Shown here: positions 48,642 through 57,400 of the stretch, in pieces | Layout: each line of letters begins with the position of its first letter | Numbering within the stretch: position 1 is the stretch's first letter | DNA from: Acanthornis magna | Taxonomy: Eukaryota > Chordata > Aves > Passeriformes > Acanthizidae | DNA length: 64,000 nucleotides | NCBI GenBank assembly: GCA_036785705.1 | Contig: JAWUZG010000033.1 | Location: 62,001 to 126,000, forward strand | Direction of reading: 5' to 3' | Notes under the pieces: generated by a model | What the model was told of the DNA's origin: nothing | Seen by the model: only the letters and a program-made list of their open reading frames with translations | Database searches by the model: none | Translations under genes and position numbers: made by a program

Positions 48642-50765
48642 ATGGAGGAGGAGCAGCCAGCAGCAGAGCCAGCACAGGTGAGTACCATGTTTGCATCAGC
48701 TTCCCTGAGCAGGGATGCAGGTGCAGGGACAGGCCACCAGCACTAAGGGGAACAGCAGGACCAGGCAGGGCTGACCGTGCGTGTTGAGTGCCACCAAAGC
48801 ACTTCATGGCTGTGGGGGCACGGGCCTGTTTTGAAGGAGGTTATTGTGTCTTTCTAGAGGAGGCCTTCAGAGGAGCCACACAGGAGCTTCCAGGCCCACG
48901 GCTCCTGGGAAGCCACCCTGCCACAGCAGCAGGATAGCCTGCAGGGCAGAGAGCCATGGAGCCAAGGACAGGGCTCCTCCCTGAGGCGCTCCGGGGGGCT
49001 CCGTGACACACCTGGGCAGGTGAGTGTCAACACCAGAATGGCACGGCCTGCGACAGCAGAGGATAGGGCCACAAGCCTCCCATGGACGATTGACTACACT
49101 GCACCAGAGCAGTCACGGCTGACACGTAGGAGGTTCGCTGTGGGCACCATAGACAATACTGTGATACTGGAGCAGCTGGGAGCCCAAGCTTCAACCAGTG
49201 AGTCAGTGGCCTTGACCGAGGCGCAGGAGTGTGAAGGCGCCGTTGGTCCATGGCTGTGGGAGGAAAAGCAGTGGGAATATGGCCTTGATTTTGAGCTCTC
49301 TGAGGAGGAATGGGAAGATGCAATACACGCAGATCTATGGCAAAGGACAAATGACATCGGGTCAGCTCCTGCCCATCCCCTCGTCAATTCCTTGGGCCTG
49401 GAGGGCAGCAAAGACTTCTACATTGGTCCCAAGGAAGGTCCCAGCTGCCCCACAGATGACAGAACAATACCAATGGCCACACCAGAAGGATCTCAGGAGC
49501 AGGAATGTCGATTGGATGAAGACCATGAAAGAGAAGATGGCACAGCCATTGTCACCCCAGCAGCTCAGGAAGAGCCCTCTTTGGTGTGGGAGCTGGTAGC
49601 AGCTGGCCCAGAACCAGGCCAGGCCCACTCCTGCACAATCCCTTTCTCTGCATTCCTGGATGCCCTGTTTGAAGGGAACCAGATGTGGCATAGGAAGTCA
49701 ATGAGTGTTCTAAATGCCTTAACTGCTGCCCAAGACAAAGGAGAGCAAAAGAGGCAGCAGCCAACAGGCTGCAAAGAGGCTATGCCAGAGGGAGCCCAGT
49801 CTGCCAGGGCTGAGGGCCTGGGCAAGGAGGAACCTGTGAAACAGGGCCCTGGCCAGCAGCCGCAAGAAGAGCTGGACCTGCAACTGAGCCTGAAGGAAAC
49901 AACAGAAGAAGGAACAGATGCAGGATGTGCCTTCAGATCTCCTTCCCCCACAGTCATCGATGCCCTGGCTCGGGAGCGACGGATGTCCTTCATCAAGAGC
50001 GTCCCAAGGGCTCTGCCAAGGGCCTTCAGTGCAACACATGGGGCAGGAGAGCAGGAACAGCAGCCACCCATATCCTGTGCACTGGATCTGGAGGCAGCTC
50101 AGCATACCTTCAGTGAGTTCATGAGCAAGGCTGCAATTTTGATCCAGAGACCCAACAGGCAGACAGAAGAGCAAGAACACAGCACGGATGCAACACGGGC
50201 AGTAACAGGCAAAGCAGCAGGGGCAGTGAGGCCGGGACATGTGCCACACAGCCCCACAGCTGATGATGGCCCGGCTCTCCCAGACATAGGCCAGTACATC
50301 CCAGATGAGATCCTGAGCAGAGCTGTTATTGTGATCCAGGGATCTGAGGAGCACACGGAAGAACAAAGGGATGTGGAACAAGGCCCTGACGAAGGGATGA
50401 GAGTAACAGCCCCAGCAGGAGGGGCAGAGAGCCCAGGACATACCAGGCACAGTTGCACAGCTGATGCTCCAGTATTTCTGGATGCAAAAGACTACTATCA
50501 GACAGAGGTAGTTAAAAAGGCTGTGCTTGTGGTCCAGAAACCCTTTGAACACCCACAGGAGCAGCAGGACCAGGAACTGAGCCCCGAAGAATCAATAGCT
50601 GCAGAAAGACCTGCAGGACATGCCCAAGGCCAAGCACATGAGACACACATCTCCCCACCTGATGCTGTGGTGTGGGTGGATGCAAAAGACTGTTATCGGA
50701 CTGAGGTTGTTAAGAAGGCCATTCTTATGACCCAGGAACCGTTCAAATACCCCGAAGAAGAGTAG
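48642..50765 (+). CDS. Unknown two-exon gene: acidic 647-residue protein with C-terminal 66-residue repeats
   Basis: Model: exon 1 48642-48677, intron 48678-48857, exon 2 48858-50765 (12 + 635 codons). Exon 1 starts at ATG and encodes MEEEQPAAEPAQ, ending CAG|GTGAGT. The acceptor is TGTGTCTTTCTAG. Both exons join in phase 0. An in-frame TAG lies directly upstream of exon 2, so splicing is required for the longer product. Exon 2 continues through a GTGAGT at 49020 without a frame break. An unspliced start at ATG 49038 would give 576 residues. The protein is rich in Glu, Gln, Ala and Pro, with no signal peptide or convincing membrane helix, and is probably soluble and largely disordered. It has a tryptophan-rich acidic patch (exon-2 frame 49251-49350, 'LSEEEWEDAIHADLW'), two 'DAL...MS' units (about 49650 and 49950), then four repeats from about 50082. 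No enzyme motif is visible and I recognise no family. The long frame, splice sites, promoter and poly(A) signal support a real gene. Confidence 0.72.
49647..50073 (+). repeat. Two diverged internal repeats ('type A') in the unknown protein
   Basis: The segments starting about 49650 ('FLDALFEGNQMWHRKSMSVL') and 49953 ('VIDALARERRMSFIKSVPRA') align with similar spacing. Each is followed some 15-20 residues later by a Gly/Glu/Gln stretch ('GEQKRQQP' and 'GEQEQQPP') and a cysteine. They look like older duplications of one unit, preceding the better-kept 66-residue repeats. Confidence 0.55.
50082..50765 (+). repeat. Four in-frame protein repeats, about 66 codons each
   Basis: Units begin near 50082, 50277, 50475 and 50673; the last is cut short by the stop. 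Each carries a hydrophobic core followed by an acidic, Gln-rich stretch: 'FMSKAAILIQ', 'ILSRAVIVIQ', 'VVKKAVLVVQ' and 'VVKKAILMTQ'. The core 'Q' positions are 64, 66 and 66 residues apart. Units 3 and 4 are the most alike, so the 3' end probably duplicated last. The hydrophobic spacing (positions 1, 2, 5, 6, 9) resembles amphipathic helices that bind dimerisation/docking domains; this is only a suggestion. Confidence 0.85.
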
Positions 50766-50913
50766 GAGCACAAAGGAAGCATGGATGGTACAATAATCTG
50801 GGTATTTGATGACACAGACAAGAGTGTTTGTACCGTCACTGTAAACTTCCTTCAGGAGAAAACCTCCATACTGTTCCATTTCCTTTTGTGAACTGACCAT
50901 TCTCAGTGTTCAG

Positions 50914-51240
50914 TGTTCATGACTGTCAGAACCACGCTATTCACCAAGCATCGGAGTCACACCCCTGTCCACGCTTGCAGCCCCCACACTCCACCTGCCA
51001 ACTGAAAATCAATGTGGCATCGTGAGAGCCATGTTAATAACACCCTGTGTGTCTCTCCAACTCCTTCCTTCTTTTTCTTCCTTTGCTTCTGCCTTTTCTG
51101 TCTCTTAGGGCCTTTTTCTTTGGTTTTCCTTATCAATAAACACTTCACAAGTGTAATATTGATCTAATGTTTGTGTCTAATTTCATTTTAGGAATCTGGT
51201 AAGATTCCTCCCCCCATCTCACGTTGGGATGGGATATCTT
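50914..51240 (+). mobile_element. Putative ERVL-type LTR overlapping the gene's 3' untranslated region
   Basis: The sequence from about TGTTCATGACTG (50914) runs through a pyrimidine-rich tract (51056-51125), an AATAAA signal and a GT-rich segment. It ends directly at a primer-binding-site match (51241). That is the expected arrangement of an LTR 3' half followed by the retroviral leader. The left edge is uncertain, no TATA element was found in this interval, and the terminal CA is not evident. It may have supplied the gene's poly(A) site. Confidence 0.4.
51135..51140 (+). terminator. Poly(A) signal AATAAA
   Basis: It lies 370 bp after the stop codon of the unknown gene. A GT-rich stretch (TGTTTGTGTCTAATTTC, about 51167-51183) follows at a suitable distance for a downstream element. 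It serves either the gene, an LTR, or both. Confidence 0.65.
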
Positions 51241-51258
51241 TGGTGTCAGAAGTGGGAT
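51241..51258 (+). other. Retroviral primer binding site, tRNA-Leu type (ERVL)
   Basis: TGGTGTCAGAAGTGGGAT is complementary to a tRNA-Leu 3' end including CCA (…CCCACTTCTGACACCA, from memory). This is the class of primer that gave ERVL elements their name. An 18-base match with the TGG start placed right after an LTR-like tail is unlikely by chance. The leader-like sequence that follows (to about 51480) has no gag frame. Confidence 0.7.
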
Positions 51259-51814
51259 TGGACCAAGACAGCCAACCAAAGAGCAGAGCATAACAGAAAA
51301 TTAAATCCCCTAAACAAGAATAAAAAAACCCCAAAATGTGCCAGCTTAAATGATCAGTGTTATTCACAGGCTAATATTTATGGTGGTGATTATCAAACCA
51401 AGAGGAAAGGCAGGGGGCGGTCCTTCACTGGTTCCTTAAGGAATATTTTCACTTTGCAGACATAAGCCTGTCACAACCTAAGACGGGGCTTGGAATCAGG
51501 CACATTTAGGAGCTGCCTGTTGTACTGCACTTATGGATGTCATTTGCTGCGCTGGAGGAGCTGCAGGGTGAATGCTGGTGAATACTGTGTGGTGGATACT
51601 GTTTCAGGCTCAGCATTCTGTATATCTGCACACAAGAGCTGCACAGGAAATTCAGAGGTACCAGATGATACCCAAAAAAGTTCATCATCATGATTACAAT
51701 GACCTGGCTAGTGCAAGATTGTTCTCCTGAACACAGCCTGGCATTCAGAGCTGCCCAATGCATAATACAACGGAGGAAAAGAAGGAAAGTTCTAATGAAG
51801 TATGGCAGGCACAA
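51259..51814. other. Leader-like and unassigned sequence after the primer binding site
   Basis: No gag-pol frame survives. Short frames (67-102 codons) on both strands have no support. It may be a deleted ERVL interior followed by unrelated DNA. Confidence 0.35.
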
Positions 51815-52330
51815 TGTTGAAAATTAGACAGTCCCTTAAACATGGGATAAGAATATCTTAATTTTTTAAAAATTAAGTTGACACTTTTACCTCTAAAGCT
51901 TTCTAGATGTCAGCCTGTGTTGTGGTATCTGAAACTTTCTCGGAGGAACCAAGAGTTCAAAAAGCAGCAACATGCTGGTAAGTCAACCCTGAGGTATGAA
52001 ATAGCCTCTGAGGTTGGTTGGGTGGTCTCTTCCTAGTTATGCTAATCCTCCTATGTTGATTGGTTGTTGTTGTATCACTGACTTCGCCCTCCCTTTCCTC
52101 CCCATTGGATTATTGTTTTACTTCCCCGCCTTCTCCCCAACCCTACTGGCCTTTGACCCCTATATCCATGGTCACTAAGGGTGGTTCTGCCTCTTTTGCT
52201 GCTGCATCCCTTTGGGAATAAATCCTCTGAATCTCCACACGGTTGAGCCCTCTGAAGTTCTTTTGTCTCTGGTAAACACATTGAGCTAAGTCAAAGGCTC
52301 TGCAGTGTGTGTGTGACTGTGCAATACACC
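51815..52330 (+). mobile_element. ERV LTR, sense
   Basis: Starts TGTTGAAAATTAGACAG. The middle has two ATTGG (reverse CCAAT) motifs near 52060 and 52105, a TATA-like CTATATCC (about 52160) and AATAAA (52217-52222). It is followed by a U5-like 'CACACGGTTGAGCCCTCTGA', 'TTTGTCTCTGGTAAACACAT' stretch. This is U3-R-U5 order. The right end is placed only approximately. No coding interior follows. Confidence 0.65.
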
Positions 52331-52744
52331 AGCACGGGTGATAGGAAAGGTCTGCTTGCACGTTGTTGAATGCATTGGCTGGAAGGATCTGTCTGGGAAT
52401 AGAGACATTCTTGGAACATGCAGAGACCAAATCTCACCCCACCACCACCCAGCGTTAAGCCTGTGGCAGGATGCTCTGCCTAAGCCTGGATATTGCAGCT
52501 TGAAATTAAATCATATATTTATATGCTCTCAGTGATGAACTGAGCAAGGAGGGCCTGCTGTTCAGTGATGCATTGAGCAAGTAGGGTCTGCTTGTCAGTG
52601 AGAAGATTGAGCCAAGATGATCTGGTGGTTTTAGTGTTGAAGAATGCTGAGGCCTCCTTGACCAACTGTCCTGTCCTGCTGTAAAAAGGGGGAGTTGGGA
52701 AGGATTCTCTTTAATAGATTTCTTGGACAAAAAATAAAGTGCAA
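52331..52744. other. Unassigned stretch between two LTR-like blocks
   Basis: A loosely repeated unit of about 40 bp (TGATGAACTGAGCAAGGAGG at 52533, TGATGCATTGAGCAAGTAGG at 52567) lies here. It could be ERV-derived. No gene. Confidence 0.4.
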
Positions 52745-53625
52745 ACATGGCAATATTGTGTCTGAGAACTGTTTATTGATAAAGAAGGGTAAGTGTTCCT
52801 ACCAAAGAGGACAGAGAAAGGAACAAAGAGGGAAAAAGAGAGACCAAGAGAGAAAGAGAATACCACAGATCGTTACCGCTGGACCCTGTGTGCCCTGTCA
52901 GCGAAAGCTCAGCGAATGGAGTGTGTGTGCTGCAAGCTGAGATGAGTTCGTGTGGCTCTTGTGAGCGGCTGGGCACAATTTCCAAGCAGCAGCAGCAGCT
53001 GCGTGTCCCTGCCGTGGGTGAAGAACAGCCTGCCGTGGCCACGGGCACGCTCGGGGAGCAGCTGCGGCTGGCAGGCTCGGGGCGCGGCTCTTGGCAGCGG
53101 CAGCGGCGGCTGCTCCGCCGGGGAAACAGCAGAGCACGAGGCTGTGGCGGCCACGGAGCTGCCTCGGGGAAACGGCAAAGCAGTGCAGGGCAGGGGCGGA
53201 CAGGGAACACAGCCCGGGAAGAAGCAGGACCACAGAAGAAAAAAAAAAAGTGAGGTGGGGGGAGGCCCAAGCTGATCCTCCAGGTGAGCCCCTGCTCCCT
53301 CCAAGAAACCCAAAGAAAATGGCCATGGTTGGGTCACAGTTCACTGCTTTTATGTGCTAGGGCTCCTCCTATAGCATTATTTCCCCTGTCATTTTTTCTC
53401 GATCATCTTGGGCTGCCCCACCAGCAAGAGTTTGGGGGGATCGCTTGCAGACTAATAGTGGAAGCTTTCTCTGCCCTGATTGGCTTCCAGATGAAGCCTC
53501 CCCAGGGACAGAACTCCCAGTATGTGTACCACCCCTAAAATAATTTTTCACCTCGTGTATAACATATGTTGAAGCATAAAAAAAATCATATTGATGTCTC
53601 TTACCAGCTATCAGACCCACTGCAA
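52745..53625 (-). mobile_element. Antisense LTR-like promoter block with GC-rich leader
   Basis: On the minus strand a CCAAT box (plus 53479-53483) precedes a TATA-like ATAAAA (plus 53348-53353). A GC-rich, CpG-containing segment of about 550 bp follows, then AATAAA (plus 52772-52777). This order fits an ERV LTR (U3, R, U5) reading leftward. Frames of 107-165 codons on both strands over the GC-rich part are in conflict with one another and are low-complexity (runs of Gln/Ala/Ser/Cys), so I do not call a gene. A CpG-rich host promoter is the alternative. Confidence 0.42.
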
Positions 53626-53842
53626 GGACATGCAGGGCCCTGATATGGAGAATCAGAACTGTTGAGCAGAAGAAACCAAAGAGCTGATTATATCTTTCTC
53701 AGGAAAAAAAAAAATTGCTGAGTAAGCCTGGTAACATGTAGTCTGAAAATATATATGACTGACAGTCAATAAATTAATGCTGTAAAACCCCAGTTCCACT
53801 TTTTCACAGTGAAAACTTCTAACATACCTCCCTAAGGTGTGC

Positions 53843-53940
53843 GAAAATCCTTCCCTTGAGTGCAGGCGCACCTCCTAGAGGCTAAGTGAAAGATTTGCCC
53901 ATGGTAGTTGGTATGTGTGAGTAACATCAATCTCTATTCA
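53843..53940 (+). repeat. Unnamed interspersed repeat, copy 2
   Basis: ATCCTTCCCTTGAGTG, AAGATTTGCCCATGGTAGTT and GAGTAACATCAATCT match the copy at 46280-46380 in order and orientation. Family unknown. Confidence 0.6.
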
Positions 53941-53997
53941 GGAATTGGTTTTGCTAGCCTTAGTACTTTAACAGTGCTTCAACAGTGCTTCAAAAAT

Positions 53998-54027
53998 AGT
54001 GCACTATAGTAGTAGCTATAGTGCACT
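53998..54027. other. Perfect inverted repeat, 12-bp arms
   Basis: AGTGCACTATAG, loop TAGTAG, CTATAGTGCACT. The arms are exactly complementary. A direct repeat ACAGTGCTTCA occurs twice just upstream (53971-53992). Confidence 0.9.
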
Positions 54028-54114
54028 CACCTATATACTTACCTATACTGATTGGTAAGTAATTCTGATTAAAGATTTTTTTGGTCCAATCACTGCCATT
54101 ATTGTAAGAGTTTT

Positions 54115-54165
54115 AAATAAATTATATATATATATATGTATATACCTATATATATTTATAATTTT
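54115..54165. repeat. TA-rich microsatellite
   Basis: TA units with TGTATATACC interruptions; simple sequence. Confidence 0.85.
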
Positions 54166-54220
54166 TCGTCCTTAATCCTGTTGGACAAATGAGTACGAGG
54201 GTTGTATTACAGCTGTGTAA

Positions 54221-54423
54221 TCATTCCGGCATAAAGCATTGACTAAGTCTGGGGCTAGGATTAGCTTGAGATGCACCTTGACTCTTCTCTGAGGAGTTTA
54301 GGTACCAAGGGGTTTCTTTCTGCTCTTCATGTCTCAATGAAAGGTCTTCTCTAGCAATCTTTGACTGATGCTCCCATTCTGCTTGCACCACAGAGCTGTC
54401 CAAGTCTGACACTGGTTTTGCCT
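54221..54423 (-). pseudogene. Possible orphan coding exon or gene remnant
   Basis: The antisense frame starts just after an AG (minus strand ...CACATTAG|GCA) that could be a splice acceptor, with an in-frame TAG directly before it. It runs 67 codons to TGA. The amino-acid mix (Glu, Gln, Ser, Trp, few Phe/Ile/Leu clusters) looks more protein-like than other short frames here. I recognise no family, and neither a matching upstream exon nor a poly(A) signal was found. It may be chance. Confidence 0.22.
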
Positions 54424-57400
54424 AATGTGGTACAAAATCTATTTGTCTCAGACCATTGCAGGATCCTAATTCCAAAGCAGTCAAGTTAGTCAGCTGGGGA
54501 GTCTCACGCTTAATTGCAGGTCTGTAACACAGGAGTGATCCTAGACAAGCATTAACCGTTTGACTTTCTGACTACAAGAAAAGCCTTTCTGATTTTTTGG
54601 TAAGATCCTAAAGGTGTGAAAACCAGCACCTGACTACAGGCAGGTCACATACTAAAGCAAAAACTTCTTCTTCCCCATATTGATAAACATTCCTGTCACA
54701 TACGTGTTTGCAATGTTGTCATCTGCCTAGACTGTCCACAGAAAATAAAACCATACGAAATAGAACCTGAACCTTCTGTAACCTGAGGTCATACAGTGCA
54801 CTTAAATGACCTGTTCATCCAGTAAAAGATGGGAGATCTGAAATCTCGCTTACTCGTTGTGAGGAGGATAACAAATATATCAGTAAAACACAAGAATTTA
54901 TGGTTAAAAAACCACAGTGGTTAAAAATAATGCTCCACGTAGCAGTTACACTTGCAAATATTAGTACAGTAACAAGCTTTAGAGAGAAAAAGCTTGCAGA
55001 AACAGATAACTACAGTTAGTCTTACTTTCCTAAAGAGAAAAAGAGATTAGCTCTGTCCTTAAACAAGAGAAGAATTTTAGATTGTACCAAAGGGTTCTTT
55101 ATACCATTGATCATTGAAGCTTGTTATATGTATGAGGGGGTGTCATATATTGCATATAGCAGTGGGAGGTGCTGAGGAGACCACAAAATCAGAGCAATGC
55201 ATGTCCTGTCACTAGAAGGAACATGACTTGCATCCACATTCAGGATGTATGTCATCATTTGAATAATTACAAGAAAAGGAATGATGAGAGTCTTAAATCT
55301 TAACCACTGAAATATTACTCTCTTTGAAGTACAAGCAGATAAGCCTGGCACACAGTATTTTCATTGGTGGGCAGCTGCTCTTACTAGTCAAAATGTAAGA
55401 TAAAAAAAGTTAGTGCCTTTTTTTTACCTGCTCCTTGATAGGCACAATTTTACAACCATTTGTGTCTGAAGCTGTTAGAAATAAATCTGTAAGTATACAA
55501 GTGTACAGCTTATGGTTTTGTTTTTTTTAAATTATCTCTCTGCTTAATTTTTAACAGGGTTAAACCTGTCTTGTTGCAGAGATGTCCTTACATTGCCCAG
55601 AGAAAGGCTAGTTATGCTGAAAGGGGAATACGGCCTGACAACTTCATTTATCCATAGCATTTAGACAGGTGATTTGGCAGACCAGAAGCTATTGCTGCAT
55701 CTCAAGCAGCTGCACTGGCAGGAGTATTGAGCTCCCTTGAGCTAGTTCTCAAAGCCAGTGGTGTGTTTGCATCACGGTTTACTTTTCATGTCTAGTGTGT
55801 ACCAGGCCAAAAGGTTCCCTCATTTGCTGTCTCCTCTCATGCTTCCTATTCAAAAAGGATTCTAGTACCTCAGGAAGCTTGTGCCGCTCTTGCTGCCAAC
55901 TGATGGACTTAGCTCTTGTCCCTCTAGATGTTTCCCATGTGCCAGTTGGATATACGCTTTCCACTTACCCGGGGACTGGTTTCCAAATCAAAAATTGTGC
56001 ATTGTGCTAGAGCATGGTGTTAACATCAGGGCACTGCCTCTGGTGCTATGAACAGTCCTTTCTCTTCTCGTGTTTCTGCACTCCCAGTGATCCTGTCTTT
56101 TGCATGCCAAAGGCTGCTGGGACAGCAGATATCAGGGGAACCAAATGATAATATGGAACATTTGGAGAGAAGGATGATTTGGAATACAATTTATTTTTGG
56201 TCTTGAATTTCATATAATAAAGACAAATTGCTCAAAGTGTTCAAGTACTTATTTAATACAGACAAGTTTACTTGTATATAGTTTTCTTGAGAAGTAAACA
56301 ACATAATGTGCCTCATTTGAGTCTGAGCTGTTAGGGTGATACGCTAAAACTGTGACACTCATACACAATACAGAAATCCCTGCCATAAGTGTGAGGATAC
56401 TGTCCCTTACAAAACAGAAAATCTTAGGACATAACTACAAGGGTAAAAGCTCTGTGGAAAGATTTAGGAAGAACTCAGCTAAGGCAGTAAGGCTAAATTG
56501 AAGATGGTTGGTTAAGATGATTACATTAGCTGCCTGCATACTCCGGGATCGAATAAATGGACATCAGTTTGATTGCTGGATCTCTGAACCACTGATAAGT
56601 TGTTTAAGCATTAGGCTAAATAAATAGTAAGAATGTGTATTCCAGACTCTATGATTGTTCCTCAAAAGTAATGTGATACACTCAATTCAGGATTCCTTAA
56701 AGTCTCAAATTATTAAAATTATATGATAATTTATGGTTCTGAACTGGAAAGTTGTCTGTAGTGGAAGTTCAGATGGTTCTCTCTATATAGCTTGTGAAGC
56801 ATTGAATATAAAGACTGATTAATTCTTGACATCACAGTCAGTAGAACCCGACTTAGTCCACTTGGAGAGATAGATAATACTTGTTCAATTTAAACTTCAC
56901 ACCCTAAGCTTTAAAAGGCAGAGAGCAGAACCCCTCTTGGTGTACCTGTGGTTACATTTGAGAGAGGAGGGGAATGAAGCGGTTGTAAAAAGTCTCAGGA
57001 TAGATAAATTGACAGTATTTGAAAAAGAATAATGAATCATAGAAGCTACAAAACTGATAGCTTGCACAAGCTATTAGAACACATTGGTGCTTCCTATCCT
57101 CTTGGCTTACTTCTTTGTCTCTTCAATTTTTGACCTATCAGGGCACAAACTGATATGCTGTAAACCATGAGAGTTTAAGAAGCAAAGAGAGCGCTGTTCC
57201 TGTTTGCACTGATTTGATGCCACTGAGAAAAGGAGAACTGTGTGAAATGCTGGTATAGACAATTAGAGATAGCGTGGCTCAAGCAACAATTTTCAGTCTT
57301 TTTGGATAAATATAGCCTTTGGCTAATGAATTATGAGAGTATGGATTTAACACCAGTGTCAATGAGCAAACTCATGTTTCCTGTAGTTTGGCAGGAGAAG

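Noticed and set aside
49020..49025. GTGAGT as a second splice donor in exon 2
   Set aside because: It fits a donor, but the frame continues unbroken through it for 581 more codons and no better acceptor is evident. Kept as a possible alternative site only.
49719..50552. 277-codon antisense frame
   Set aside because: It lies inside the sense repeat gene. The sense frame has splice, promoter and poly(A) support, and the antisense product is rich in Cys/Ser/Leu, as expected of a shadow of a GC-rich repeat exon.
52773..53344. Overlapping frames of 107-165 codons on both strands
   Set aside because: Low-complexity, mutually conflicting frames in a GC-rich LTR-like leader; no splice or family support.
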